Made by a program: the position numbers and the translations under genes. A model generated the notes under the pieces. That model did no database searches and was not told the DNA's origin. It worked only from the letters and a program-made list of their open reading frames with translations. From Sphingomonas sp. SUN019 (GTDB lineage Bacteria > Pseudomonadota > Alphaproteobacteria > Sphingomonadales > Sphingomonadaceae): DNA of 64,000 nucleotides. Below, in pieces: positions 54,580-64,000 of the stretch (positions are counted from its first letter, which is position 1; every line of letters begins with the position of its first letter). Location: positions 1,302,001 to 1,366,000 of the forward strand of contig NZ_CP096971.1 of NCBI RefSeq assembly GCF_024758705.1. The letters are read 5' to 3'.

Positions 54580-57500
54580 CTATGCTCCGCTCAGCGCGTT
54601 GGGGCTGGTCGAGGGGACATCGCCGTCGGTGTTGAACGGCAGGACTGTCGCGGGCAGGAACTGACGGACCAGATCGAGGTCTTCGGGATCGAGCGCCCGC
54701 AGCCGCGCCAGCTCGAGCGTTTCAAGCAGCACCTGGTTGAGCCCTGCGACCGTCCATGCCTCGCCGATCACCGGCGGCACCGCGAGAAGCAGCGCTTGCG
54801 GGGCCATCGCCTGCGGCGGCTCGAAACGGAATGCGATGCCGGTGGTTTCGCTGGGCGAGGGCACGAACTCGGTGAATTCGTCGATCAGCAGCCCGGCGAG
54901 CGGCTGGGCGGGGGCCAGGACCTCGCCGTTCACCAGCACCAGCGAGGCGGCGCCGTCGACATAGACTGGCGCCGGGCGGCCGTTCCAGGCGTCGCCGCTC
55001 TTGAACGGCACTTGCGCGAGGCTCAGCGCGAGCGGCGCGCCGCCCATCGTCTCGGCTTCGCGCAGCGCGATGCCGAGACGCATCAGCGGCTCGCGGACGC
55101 GCTCGAGCCGGGTCAGCCAGGTCTCGGCGACCAGCGGCTCTTCTCCGGCCAGCGCGGGGTCGTCGCGCGACGCGACAAGCGTGGCGGCATCGACCACGAC
55201 GAAGCGGGGAAGCACCACCGCACCCGGCCCGAGCAGCGCCTGCGCGCGCTGGATAAGCGGCTCGGGGCCGTCGGCGGACGAAGGCGCCGCCGCGCCGCTT
55301 TCGGGAAGCCGTGCGGCGAGCGCGGCGCGGGCACGTTCGGCGGCGCCGCGCAGCGACGGCCCGTCGCGCACTGCCGGGACCGCGAGATCGCCCACCGCGA
55401 AGTCCCAGCTCGCGGCGAGCGCGGAGTCGACCGCCGCCGCGTCGGTGCCCGCCAACGCCGCGTCGAGCGCAGCAAGGGTCGAGCGAATCGCCTGCTCCAC
55501 CTGCGCGGCCCGCGCGGCGAGTTCGTTGAGGTCGATCCCGGCCGACGGATCGGCGTGCGGTGGCTGGAGCCGCGCACCGTCGAGCGGCCTGGCGACGCCC
55601 AGCAGCAGGCTCAGCGACCGGCCCAGCTCGAGCAGGTCTGGCAAGTCGCGGCCGCCGCCCAGCCGCGGGCGCCCGAACCGCTCGGGCGACGGCGCCGCGC
55701 GGGCTGCCCGCGCCCCGAGTTCCGCAAACCCCGCCTCGCCACCCCCGGCAAGGCGGACGAAGTCCGAGGCGGTAAGCCCGAGGCCGGTCAGCGGCACCGC
55801 CTGCTCGGCACCGTCGCCGTCGATAAGGTGGAGATCCTTGCCCTCGACCGGGCCGAGGCAGCGCGCCAGCCACGCGTCGAGCGCCGGTTCCGCTTGCGCG
55901 CGTGGCGATGCCGCCGCTTCGGCCCAGCCCCCGGCCGGCGTAGCATCGGGCGCGAGCAGGATCGCGACGCGGTGAGTGACGGTGATGCCGCTGCGCGGCG
56001 TGCGGACGAAGTCGAGCTCGGGAGGCGGCGTCAGTCCGCGGTCGATGTCGCCCAGCGTGTTGACCGCGGCGGCCATGTTGCCGCGGGCGAAGTGATGGAC
56101 CTGCTCGGCCTGCAGCAAGTCAGCGGCGGCATCGACCGCCACGTTCAACCGGCGCAGCACGCCTTTCGCTCTGTCGCGCGCTTCCTGGCCCGGGATGTTG
56201 GTCACGAGATGATCGATCGCGTGTTCTTCGCTGTCCGCCCAAAGCTCGTGCAGCTTCAGTCCGTCGAGCCGCCGCGCTGCCGGTGGCAGCGTTTCATGGC
56301 CGGGGAGCGGGGCGACATCGCGGGCGTTGTCGACCGCGGCATCGAGCCCGCGTTCGTGCAAGTCACGCTCGACCAGATAGCCGAGCACCGTGCCAAGACT
56401 GCGTCCGGCGCGGACGCCGTCGAAGATGCGTTGCGCCAGCCGCACCCGTTGCGACGTGATCGAGATCGCAAACGGATCGTTCGCGCCCCCGCCGTGCGCG
56501 AGATGGACGTTGCGCAGCATCGCCGCGACCTGAGCCTGATGAATCGACGGAGCGTGGAGGAAGCCGGGGTCGTCCGCGGCGCGCAGCAACGTGCCCGGCT
56601 CTCCGGCAACCGGCTCGCCGACCGGCTCCGCGGGATCGGGACGCAACCCCTCGACCCAGCCGTATCCCCCGACCATCACGCCGGTCGGGGTTCCGTCGCG
56701 CAAGGCTGCGAGCCGACGCGTCGCCAATGAGGTTGCCCAGGCGTCGATCCGGTGCGACGCGGCATCGAGCGTGCCGGCGACGGCGGAACCGAGCTGATCG
56801 ACGCTCGCCGCCGCGACCGTGCGCGCCGCGGCCAGGAACGCCTCGATCTCCGCCCGCGCCGGGTCGATGCCAGCCGCCAGCCGCGCGCGAACCGTCGCGC
56901 CGCCGACATCGCGGTCGCGCTGCGCGGCCCATCCCAGCGGCCCGGCGGCGAACCCGAAGACCTCGCTGTCGCTTGAAGCCGCGACGGCGGGGTCGACGAT
57001 CAGGCGCTCGGCAGCGGCGGCGTGCTCGCGGAGCAGGCTTTGGCGGACCAGCGCGGCGAGCACCGATGCCGGCCGCTCCGCTGCGGCGGCGGCGAGCGTG
57101 TCGACATCGGCGGCGAGCATATCGGCGAGCACTGCGGCATGGTTCTCGCCGACCAGCGGCAGGTCGAGCGGCCATCCGGTCGGCTCGTACAGCGTAAGCG
57201 CGGCGAAAATCTCCGCGGGCACGCCCGCCGCCGCGGTCAGCGCGCGGGTCCGCCGCGCCATCGCCAGCCAGTCTTCTGCGGGCACTGCCCGGCCGAGAAA
57301 GTCGAGCGCGCTCGCGGCGAACGTCGGCCCGAAGGCGCGGCGCAGGGTCACCGCGCTCGACACCGCGTCCGAGCGCAGCACATCGAGCAGGTCGCTAGCG
57401 GCGTCGCCGCGCCCGATCCGCGCGACTTTGCCCAGCGCGGGCCGCCAGCCCGCCCCGATCAGCCCGGCGACGATCGCCGCCAGCCGGGTCTCGCGGGGCT

Positions 57501-58752
57501 CGCCAATAAACCGGGTCAACGCGGTCACCGGGAGCACGCCGTACGGCTGGCGCCCGATCCGGACCACAGGCAGCGGGCCGCCGGGGCGCACGAAGCGCTC
57601 GGCATGGTCGCGCGCCCACTCGCAATCCTCCGCCCGCAACCCGCCCGCCCCAATCCCGACGAACTGGGTCAGCCAATAGCCCCAGGTCGCGGGCCAAAGG
57701 GTCCGCGCCACCGCGACCGCCAGCGTCTCGCCGACGTCGCGCTCGCCGCCGGGAAGCCCAATCAGGTGAGCGTCGCCGATGCCGAGCGCGCGCGCGGTGA
57801 TCGCCGCCGCCGACCCGTCCGCGGCACTGCCCGCCAGCGCGCCTAGCTTGCCGGGTTCCGCGCTCGACCATCCCGAGGACGTTTCGCTGGCGTTGTTGGT
57901 CGGTGTTCCGGCGGCGACGAAGCCGAGCCCGGCGGTGAAGCGCTGCGCATCGAGCAGCGTGGCAAGGCCCGCCGCACCGGCGTCGGCCCCGCCGTCGCGG
58001 ACGCCCGCGACCAGCAGCAGGTCGACCGGACCCGCAACGTTGAGGCGCAGGGCCATGCCGATCCTTTCGGCTTCAGCGAAGTCGACCAGCCAGTTCATGC
58101 CCTCGTCGACCGCGGCCACTTCGCTGTCGGGGTCGGCCTCACTCGCCGGATCGACCAGCGGGGCATCGAGATTCGGCCCGACCGCGGGGTCGGACGCAAT
58201 CGGCTTGCCGGTGGCGACGACGGCGATCCCGCCGCCGGCGAAGGCGGTCGCGGTCCATGCCGCCGGAAGCAGGCGGGCGGCCGGGGTGGCTGCGCGCTCG
58301 CTCAGCGTGACGGCGGGGAAAACGGGCTCGACCGCGGGGGGATCGCCGTCGGCGACGGCCTGGTCGGGCCGCGCAGCCGCGTTGGTCGGCTGAGTCGCCC
58401 GCGCCACCCAACCGGCGCGCGCCGGATCGAGCCGCCCGGCGAGCGCCTGCCACGCCCGCCTGCGTCGCTCGGGATCGCTGCCGGCGCGCCAGTCGGCGAG
58501 CCAGAACGCCTCGCCCGCCGCCGCTTCGCCGGGCGTCAGCCTGGGATCGTGGGCATCGACGTGAAGTTGGTCGGGATAGACCCGCACCAGCAGCTCGGTC
58601 TCCCCCGTCGCGCTCTCGGCGAAGCGGGTCTCGAGGCGAACGGGCAACAGCAGCAGCGGGTCGCCGGCCGCGGCCAAGAGTAACGCCGAGGCGGGGTTGC
58701 TCGCGCCGCCATCTGCGATCAGCGGGCCGAGATCGATCGGCGCTTCGCTCAT
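54580..58752 (-). CDS. Giant uncharacterised protein of the four-gene operon, 1390 aa
   Basis: The N-terminal part reads [14 protein letters not shown] then [20 protein letters not shown] and [20 protein letters not shown]. The middle is long, Ala-rich and helical. It includes [18 protein letters not shown] (about 395) and [17 protein letters not shown] (about 690). The C-terminal quarter resumes beta structure, with [20 protein letters not shown]. No signal peptide or membrane span is present, so it is cytoplasmic unless exported by a dedicated route. No enzyme motif is recognised. It overlaps the 930-residue gene by 4 bases. The frame is intact over 4.2 kb, strong evidence for selection. 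Confidence 0.88.
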   Translation of the reverse strand: MSEAPIDLGPLIADGGASNPASALLLAAAGDPLLLLPVRLETRFAESATGETELLVRVYPDQLHVDAHDPRLTPGEAAAGEAFWLADWRAGSDPERRRRAWQALAGRLDPARAGWVARATQPTNAAARPDQAVADGDPPAVEPVFPAVTLSERAATPAARLLPAAWTATAFAGGGIAVVATGKPIASDPAVGPNLDAPLVDPASEADPDSEVAAVDEGMNWLVDFAEAERIGMALRLNVAGPVDLLLVAGVRDGGADAGAAGLATLLDAQRFTAGLGFVAAGTPTNNASETSSGWSSAEPGKLGALAGSAADGSAAAITARALGIGDAHLIGLPGGERDVGETLAVAVARTLWPATWGYWLTQFVGIGAGGLRAEDCEWARDHAERFVRPGGPLPVVRIGRQPYGVLPVTALTRFIGEPRETRLAAIVAGLIGAGWRPALGKVARIGRGDAASDLLDVLRSDAVSSAVTLRRAFGPTFAASALDFLGRAVPAEDWLAMARRTRALTAAAGVPAEIFAALTLYEPTGWPLDLPLVGENHAAVLADMLAADVDTLAAAAAERPASVLAALVRQSLLREHAAAAERLIVDPAVAASSDSEVFGFAAGPLGWAAQRDRDVGGATVRARLAAGIDPARAEIEAFLAAARTVAAASVDQLGSAVAGTLDAASHRIDAWATSLATRRLAALRDGTPTGVMVGGYGWVEGLRPDPAEPVGEPVAGEPGTLLRAADDPGFLHAPSIHQAQVAAMLRNVHLAHGGGANDPFAISITSQRVRLAQRIFDGVRAGRSLGTVLGYLVERDLHERGLDAAVDNARDVAPLPGHETLPPAARRLDGLKLHELWADSEEHAIDHLVTNIPGQEARDRAKGVLRRLNVAVDAAADLLQAEQVHHFARGNMAAAVNTLGDIDRGLTPPPELDFVRTPRSGITVTHRVAILLAPDATPAGGWAEAAASPRAQAEPALDAWLARCLGPVEGKDLHLIDGDGAEQAVPLTGLGLTASDFVRLAGGGEAGFAELGARAARAAPSPERFGRPRLGGGRDLPDLLELGRSLSLLLGVARPLDGARLQPPHADPSAGIDLNELAARAAQVEQAIRSTLAALDAALAGTDAAAVDSALAASWDFAVGDLAVPAVRDGPSLRGAAERARAALAARLPESGAAAPSSADGPEPLIQRAQALLGPGAVVLPRFVVVDAATLVASRDDPALAGEEPLVAETWLTRLERVREPLMRLGIALREAETMGGAPLALSLAQVPFKSGDAWNGRPAPVYVDGAASLVLVNGEVLAPAQPLAGLLIDEFTEFVPSPSETTGIAFRFEPPQAMAPQALLLAVPPVIGEAWTVAGLNQVLLETLELARLRALDPEDLDLVRQFLPATVLPFNTDGDVPSTSPNALSGA

Positions 58753-61541
58753 GACGGGTCTTTCCGCATCAGCACCCGCACCGGAATCGTGATCCGCGCC
58801 GGACGTTGGCGCAGCCGTTCGGCGAGCGCCGCAGAGGTCGCATCGGGCGCCGGAGCATGGCTAACCCCCGAAGGCGCTTCGCCGACTTCGAAGCCGAACC
58901 GCGGCGCGCTGGGCTGTTCGGCGATCACGATCGACCACTCCGCGGCTTCGCTTTCCGGGATCGGAAAGCCGAAATAGCGCACGTCGGGGTCCAGCGCTCC
59001 GGTAAACGCCGGCGTGCGGACTTCACTGCCCTTCTTCGCACTGACGATGGCGTCGGGAAAGCGGCGGAGCAGTTCGGAGCGCAGCAACAGCACGAATTGA
59101 TCGCCGGGCGCCGCATCGTCGTCGAGCGCGCGATCCCCGCGCGCGGCGAGCGGTTCGAGATCGGGTGGCGCGTCCGGATCGACCGCGCTGTCCCAGAAGC
59201 GGTCGAAGAAGGTCGCGTCGAGCGGCGCCGGAAACTCGCGCCACAGGAGCTCGCGGCCGAATTCGTGATTGAGCCCGATCATATAGGCCTGGACGAACGC
59301 CGAGTTGGTGACCAGCGCCAGCGCAGTGTTGGCGGGGACGCCATCGAGCCCGGGCAACAGCCACTCCTGGCCAAACTCGGCGAGCGCGTTCGCCATTGGC
59401 GCGGCAAAGCGCGGGCTCAGCACGGCTGGGATCGGCGGAGCCGGCTCGCCCGGGCTTTCACCGCTGCCGTCTGCACCTTGAGAGACTGTCAGCACACTGC
59501 CTAGCGCGGCAGTAAATGTTGCGCGCGGCGCCGCCATTGCCACCACCTGATGGAAGGCGGCGGTGATATCGACAATCGCGGTGGCTGGGCCGCTTGGCGC
59601 GGGAAGCGCGAGGAATTTGGCGAGGTGGGCGGGCGCGAGCGCTCGAAAAGCTTTCGCGTCTATGCTGTCGCGTGGGCGGGGGTGAGGGAGCGGAGGATCC
59701 GGCGGATCAGGCGGGTCGGGCGGGTCCGGCGGATCTATTCCGCCGGGCAGGCGTGCGCGCATCGCCGCCAGCATCCGCGCTCGGGCCCTACCGATCGCGC
59801 GCGCACCGGTAGCGACGGTCACCGGGTCAATGACCTCCGGCCGCAGACCCGTGCCTTGAAGATCGGGTGGACGGATGGAGAACTCCGGCTGCTGCGGCGC
59901 GGCGCCGAAGGATTCAGGGCGGATCAGCGCCCACGCGCCCTCGAGCGCAGAGGGGGCGCCTGTGCCGAGCACCTCGAAAGTGCCGAGGGGACCGACGTCG
60001 ATGCGCGCCCGGCGTGCCCCGACGATCGTCGCGACGCGGGTTGCGAGTGCGAGCGCCGGGGGTCCGTCCGCACCGCGCGCCGCGCGGCGCATCGCCGGGC
60101 CGCGAATTCGGGCTGCACGGCGGATCGCCGGGCTCAAACCGCGCGCCGCGAGCCCACCATCGCCGAGCATCGCGGCGAGCGCCGTCTCGCCCGGCGCGCT
60201 TCCGGGCGCAAGCCGGCGCAATAACGGGGCGACCACGAACATACCGGCTTCGGGCGCCAGCGGCTCCAGGTGACGCTGGTGGATCCGTTGTGCGATCGCG
60301 ATCCCGACGTCGGCCAGCTGCGCCAGCGCGGTCGCAGGGCGCATGTCCGCAGTCTGATCCCAAGCCGAGGCGACGAGCACCTCCTGATCGCGCTGGACGA
60401 TCCGGACGCCGAGCGCGGCGGCCATGCGGTTGGCGGGGTTAACGTTGAGCTGTTCATACCATCCAGTGGAGTCGGCCGACCCCAACGCGGATCCCGCCGT
60501 CGGCCGGTATGCCGCCCCGTAGCGCGGCGGCGCGAGCAGCGGGCTGGTGGCGGGCGCATGATCCGGCGCGTTAAGAATTCCGATCAGAGCGGATGCGAAG
60601 CGCGGCGCGAGCGCGGGATCGCTCCACGCCTCGGGCGCGGTATCGAGCGGGCGCAACGCGCCGCCAAGCCGCACGTGCGCGCCATCGATCCCGGACAGGC
60701 CGACGCCGGCGTTCGACAGGTCGATCAGGCGCGAGCCGAACCCCGTTTCGGGCAAACGGCCACGGATTTTCAGCGCCAGCGCCTGGAAATCGCCTTCCAC
60801 TCCGGTGCCGAAGCGCCAGTGATAGTAGACTGGTAACTCGACCGGCCCCATGCCGTCCGCGCGTTTCCACGCCGGGCCTTCGGCGGCGCCTGGATCCCGC
60901 CCCAGTCCGGCCAGCCGTCCCGCTTCGAACGTGGGCACGACGCAGGCCAGGTATTCGGTCTGCGCGGCGAGAAGCCGCCCGCAGACCAGCCGCGAGAGAT
61001 TGCGCGCCGGATCGCCGCCGAGCGCGGCGGCGATGCCCTCGGCCCCCTGCGGTGCGACTTGCCCGTGCGCCCAGGCCCACGAGTCCGCGAGGTCGGGCAG
61101 TTCTTCCTCGGGCAAAGCGGGCGGCCCGATACGCAGCACCGGCAAGGTTCCCGTCCCCGGCACGTCGAGCCGGATGCCGGGTCCCGCCTTTACTACCACC
61201 AGGCACAGCCAAGGGCGCAGCCTGGCGGCGTTGGCCGAAGCGGGGGTGAAGAGCCACGGCAGCGCCGGCTCGTCGAATTCGATTCCTGCGAGATAGTTCG
61301 ATTCGAACGTGCGCACACCCGGAGCCGGCTCGGTGCGGATAACCTGCTGGTGGACGAGTCCGACGACCTCGCCCGGCCCCATCAACTGCACCGGGATGCT
61401 CGCCTTCGCGGTGTCGTTGAGCGTGACCTCGGCGGTCGCCGTCACCCGGCTGGCGGGATGGCCGCCGCTCGGGTCCGGGGGTAGTGCGATCGCACCGCCG
61501 CGCGCGACCCACGGCAGGAAGACGAGCGCGGGGTCGCTCAT
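58749..61541 (-). CDS. Large uncharacterised protein of the four-gene operon, 930 aa
   Basis: The N-terminus reads [20 protein letters not shown], then [39 protein letters not shown] and [13 protein letters not shown]. It continues with [16 protein letters not shown] and [16 protein letters not shown]. Near the centre, encoded at about 59690-59735, is a Pro-Pro-Asp repeat linker (four PPD units). The C-terminal half includes [20 protein letters not shown] and ends in [18 protein letters not shown] and [14 protein letters not shown]. No known enzymatic or membrane motif is visible. It overlaps both neighbours by ATGA. Confidence 0.87.
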   Translation of the reverse strand: MSDPALVFLPWVARGGAIALPPDPSGGHPASRVTATAEVTLNDTAKASIPVQLMGPGEVVGLVHQQVIRTEPAPGVRTFESNYLAGIEFDEPALPWLFTPASANAARLRPWLCLVVVKAGPGIRLDVPGTGTLPVLRIGPPALPEEELPDLADSWAWAHGQVAPQGAEGIAAALGGDPARNLSRLVCGRLLAAQTEYLACVVPTFEAGRLAGLGRDPGAAEGPAWKRADGMGPVELPVYYHWRFGTGVEGDFQALALKIRGRLPETGFGSRLIDLSNAGVGLSGIDGAHVRLGGALRPLDTAPEAWSDPALAPRFASALIGILNAPDHAPATSPLLAPPRYGAAYRPTAGSALGSADSTGWYEQLNVNPANRMAAALGVRIVQRDQEVLVASAWDQTADMRPATALAQLADVGIAIAQRIHQRHLEPLAPEAGMFVVAPLLRRLAPGSAPGETALAAMLGDGGLAARGLSPAIRRAARIRGPAMRRAARGADGPPALALATRVATIVGARRARIDVGPLGTFEVLGTGAPSALEGAWALIRPESFGAAPQQPEFSIRPPDLQGTGLRPEVIDPVTVATGARAIGRARARMLAAMRARLPGGIDPPDPPDPPDPPDPPLPHPRPRDSIDAKAFRALAPAHLAKFLALPAPSGPATAIVDITAAFHQVVAMAAPRATFTAALGSVLTVSQGADGSGESPGEPAPPIPAVLSPRFAAPMANALAEFGQEWLLPGLDGVPANTALALVTNSAFVQAYMIGLNHEFGRELLWREFPAPLDATFFDRFWDSAVDPDAPPDLEPLAARGDRALDDDAAPGDQFVLLLRSELLRRFPDAIVSAKKGSEVRTPAFTGALDPDVRYFGFPIPESEAAEWSIVIAEQPSAPRFGFEVGEAPSGVSHAPAPDATSAALAERLRQRPARITIPVRVLMRKDPS

Positions 61542-64000
61542 GCCCGCCGCCGCAACGGTTCGAGCCGCGGCGCATCGGCCAGCACCGCCTCGGCATAGCG
61601 TCCCGCGCGCCCGGTCCGGGTCGCCGCGCGCGCTGCGGCGCCGACCCGGAAAGCCAGCTCGAAGACCCGGGGCGGCAACGGCTCGGGATCGCCCACGAAC
61701 ACCGGCTCGCCGTTGTCGTTGACGACGATCTCGTCGTACCCGAACGGTGAGGTCACCGCCGCGGCGGCATCGGTGCGATAGCTGTCGAGACCGAACGCGA
61801 CCCCGGCCTCGCGCCGCACGAAACCGGGCGCGGCGAGGCGCTCGGCGTCGGTCATGTCGAAGAACTGCCCGTCCGCGAAGTCATCGAAAACCGGTTCGGT
61901 GCCTGCCGCTCCGCCGCCGACGGCGGCGGCGGTGATGGCAAAGCGGCGTGCCGCGCCCGTGGGCACGAACGCGCCGACTCGGTCGATGTCGCGATCAAGG
62001 TTGAGCGGCACCACCCCTTGGCGCACTTCCAACCGCCCGAGCGGATGGATCAGCAGCGTGTCAGCCGCGCCTGCGCCGGTCCGCACGCTGACGATCTGCG
62101 CGGCGAGCGGCAGCGGCTCGGCCCGCCAGCTGGCCACTAGCGACAGCCGCACGACAACTTCGGCGAGTACGTCGAGAGCCTCGGTCACGACACTGTTCGA
62201 GCCGCCGATCAGCGTCTTGTCGAACCCGACGGTATAGTCCCACCAGAGGATCCCGAAGGTCGCCTTCCCTGCCAGCCGCAGCGGGATCGGACCTTCGAGC
62301 TCGCCGCGGACATCGACCTTGAACAGGTTGCGGCTACCCCGCTTAAGCTGCACCCCGGCGCGGAAGTCGGCGATGAAATGCGGTGGCCACAGCTGGATCA
62401 GCACGTCGAAGCCGACGTAGCCTTCAAGACTGAAGCCGTAAGCGGAAGCATAAAGCGAGGCGCGGGCGCCGAACTGAAGCGTGTTCGAGGTCAGTGCGAA
62501 ATAGGCCTCGACGATCAGCTTGGGATTATCGCCCGCAGTCAGCGCGATCGTAATCCGCGGCAGCATCGGAAACCCGCTCGGCGGCTGGAAGCGGGGGTTG
62601 AAGCCGCCCACCGCCAGCGCGAACCCTTCGCCGGACTTGCGCCGGAAGGCAGCGGCGCCGGTCAACACGAAGCGCCCGCAGAGCTTGGATTCGTAAAGCA
62701 CCGCGTCGGCCGCGACTTCCTTGGTATCAAGGTCGAACACCCCGATCGCGTCGAGGTTGAGGCGCAGAATCGCGTTCTTGTCCTGAGGCAGCTCGGATGA
62801 AATCCGTCCGAGCAGAATCAACCGTGACTTGTCTGCGGTCGAATCGCGCTCGAGCAGTAGCGCGAGGTCGGCGCGGATCAGCGGACGGCCCGCGCCGAAA
62901 TACAGCTTCACAAGAATGCCGTAGCAGTGGACGCCGTGCTGGACCGGAAAGAACGTTCGCAGCGCACTAGTCAGTTCGGGCAAGTGCTTAACCGGATCGG
63001 CGGGGAACAGGATGTGGCGCAGCTGCCCGGTGGGCAGCGCGGCGCGGATCGCGGTCTCGTCGACCCGCCGGTCGGCGGCATAGAGCAGGCCGAAACCGTC
63101 GAATACGATCGGGCCGGCATGCAGATCGAGATGCTCGACCGTGCCGATCAGGATCAGCGAGGATTCGGGATTGCCCTCGCGGTCCTTGGTCGAGGCCAGC
63201 CCGATGCAGCTCAGCGCGATCGTCTTGCCCAGCCGGAGCACCAGCGCGCCAACATAGTCGCCGGTAGCGGGATCGTGCTGGATCGTACCCCCGCCGCTGA
63301 TCGGCCCGGTATCGAGCTGGATCGCGATGCCTTGCGGCGCAGCGGCGTCGAACCCGGCCTGGACCAGACGCAAGTTGCGCTCCGCCGATGGGGTTATTGT
63401 GTCGACGGTCGCGCCCAGGCCGAGGCGGTCGATGCGCAGGTAAACGGGGCCGAGCGTAGTGCTGAAGGTGACCAGCACGCCCGCGGCGATCGCCCAGCCG
63501 GTCTGAGGGGCGGTGGCGTCGCTGTACGCCAGGCGCAGGATGATTTCGTGGATGTTGAGAAAACCGAGCGTGTCGCCGCCGCCCAGTGGCAGGGTCATCG
63601 CCAGGTCGGGCGGGCCCGCCGGACCGGAGGAGTCGAACGGCGGTTCGGCACCCGCCGCATCGGTGCTCGACGCCTTGTGGATTTCATGGATGAAGCCGAG
63701 CTGCGAATCATACCCGAGCGCGAACCCGAACGGATAGCGGAACGGCTTGCCGCCGAGCAGCTTGCGGATGAACGAATCGCGGCTCTCGCCATCGATGACG
63801 AGCGCCGAACGGTCGGCGCGGACCAGAAATCGCGCGCCGCCCCCGGACAAGGTCAGCGCGGCGGCAAGCGGTCCAAACTCGATCCGCATGCCGAGGCGCT
63901 TGGGCCAGGTGTGGAGGGTGTAGGAAACGCCCGCTTCGTTGGGGATGACGGTCCAGCTGACCGCGACTTGCGACGTCACCGCGGTCGCGGTCGCTTGCGA
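61538..64000 (-). CDS. DUF6603-like giant protein, C-terminal part (runs off the window)
   Basis: The frame is open to the window edge, so at least 820 residues are the 3' part of a longer gene. It is dominated by beta-strand repeats. Segments such as VFDGFGLLYAADRRVDETAI, AALPTGQLRHILFPADPV, FALAVGGFNPRFQPPSGFPM, LQFGARASLYASAYGFSLEG and VQLKRGSRNLFKVDVRGELE match what I know of DUF6603 proteins. The last 200 residues are less repetitive. The architecture suggests a large beta solenoid or barrel-like scaffold. The function is unknown. The stop overlaps the 930-residue gene's start. Confidence 0.82.
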   Translation of the reverse strand, partial: SQATATAVTSQVAVSWTVIPNEAGVSYTLHTWPKRLGMRIEFGPLAAALTLSGGGARFLVRADRSALVIDGESRDSFIRKLLGGKPFRYPFGFALGYDSQLGFIHEIHKASSTDAAGAEPPFDSSGPAGPPDLAMTLPLGGGDTLGFLNIHEIILRLAYSDATAPQTGWAIAAGVLVTFSTTLGPVYLRIDRLGLGATVDTITPSAERNLRLVQAGFDAAAPQGIAIQLDTGPISGGGTIQHDPATGDYVGALVLRLGKTIALSCIGLASTKDREGNPESSLILIGTVEHLDLHAGPIVFDGFGLLYAADRRVDETAIRAALPTGQLRHILFPADPVKHLPELTSALRTFFPVQHGVHCYGILVKLYFGAGRPLIRADLALLLERDSTADKSRLILLGRISSELPQDKNAILRLNLDAIGVFDLDTKEVAADAVLYESKLCGRFVLTGAAAFRRKSGEGFALAVGGFNPRFQPPSGFPMLPRITIALTAGDNPKLIVEAYFALTSNTLQFGARASLYASAYGFSLEGYVGFDVLIQLWPPHFIADFRAGVQLKRGSRNLFKVDVRGELEGPIPLRLAGKATFGILWWDYTVGFDKTLIGGSNSVVTEALDVLAEVVVRLSLVASWRAEPLPLAAQIVSVRTGAGAADTLLIHPLGRLEVRQGVVPLNLDRDIDRVGAFVPTGAARRFAITAAAVGGGAAGTEPVFDDFADGQFFDMTDAERLAAPGFVRREAGVAFGLDSYRTDAAAAVTSPFGYDEIVVNDNGEPVFVGDPEPLPPRVFELAFRVGAAARAATRTGRAGRYAEAVLADAPRLEPLRRRA

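Noticed and set aside
54277..56730. Plus-strand open frame of 817 codons opposite the 1390- and 576-residue genes
   Set aside because: Its codons are the complement of two better frames. The product is Arg-rich low-complexity sequence without motifs. The minus-strand frames have natural composition and coupled starts.
1..64000. CRISPR array or rRNA genes
   Set aside because: I saw no regularly spaced direct repeats of 25-40 bases and no rRNA-like sequence anywhere in the window.

Overview
The window is GC-rich bacterial DNA with short intergenic gaps, many 4-bp ATGA start/stop overlaps and a gene stock typical of Sphingomonadaceae (Alphaproteobacteria): DUF2285, DUF2274, DUF5681, AlpA and ArdC accessory genes, a NodT-type RND efflux set, and an ECF42/YCII sigma-factor module. 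The family assignment is inference from gene families; no rRNA or complete tRNA is present to confirm it. It reads as chromosome or a large replicon carrying several decayed mobile regions.

Layout. 1-12.2 kb: remains of an integrative/conjugative element: an exported protein, a broken radC-like gene, a frameshifted DUF2285 gene, an HU/IHF-like protein with two small coupled genes, ArdC antirestriction protein, a DUF2958 protein, a large ParB-like protein, a field of perfect hairpins, then a 5'-deleted trbL followed by intact trbF, trbG, trbI, a DUF2274 gene and an AlpA regulator. It is followed by the last 24 bases of a tRNA-Ser, a likely attachment-site relic. 12.8-16 kb: a tight phage-like trio (ParB-domain DNA methylase, DUF5681, terminase large subunit) with no other phage genes. 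16-20.8 kb: an XRE regulator, small envelope proteins, a damaged alpha/beta hydrolase, and an ECF42 sigma factor operon (YCII/DGPF protein, sigma factor, four-helix membrane protein) with two matching promoter motifs. 21.2-25.2 kb: a KaiC-like double ATPase coupled to a hybrid histidine kinase. 25.9-27.2 kb: globin, DksA-type zinc finger and a small protein.

27.2-34.7 kb: a large serine recombinase with DUF2924 and DUF3489 partners, next to a degenerate VirB-type secretion cluster (virB4, virB6 and virB10 joined in frame, virB11), all on the minus strand and all carrying lesions. 34.9-42.2 kb: a complete RND efflux operon (small gene, adaptor, pump, outer-membrane factor) with a TetR regulator and a perfect inverted repeat that could be its operator. 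42.5-52.3 kb: ordinary metabolic genes: a triply damaged hydrolase, an intact hydrolase, a redox block (UBP zinc finger, cyclic-nucleotide-domain flavoprotein, mercuric-reductase-like enzyme, DUF4126), small secreted proteins, DUF1905, a TonB-like protein and a FAD monooxygenase.

52.8-64 kb: the least explained part. Four consecutive minus-strand genes, overlapping or one base apart, encode giant proteins of 576, 1390, 930 and more than 820 residues. The last runs off the window and resembles DUF6603. I recognise no function for the other three. They are the best candidate here for an undescribed system.
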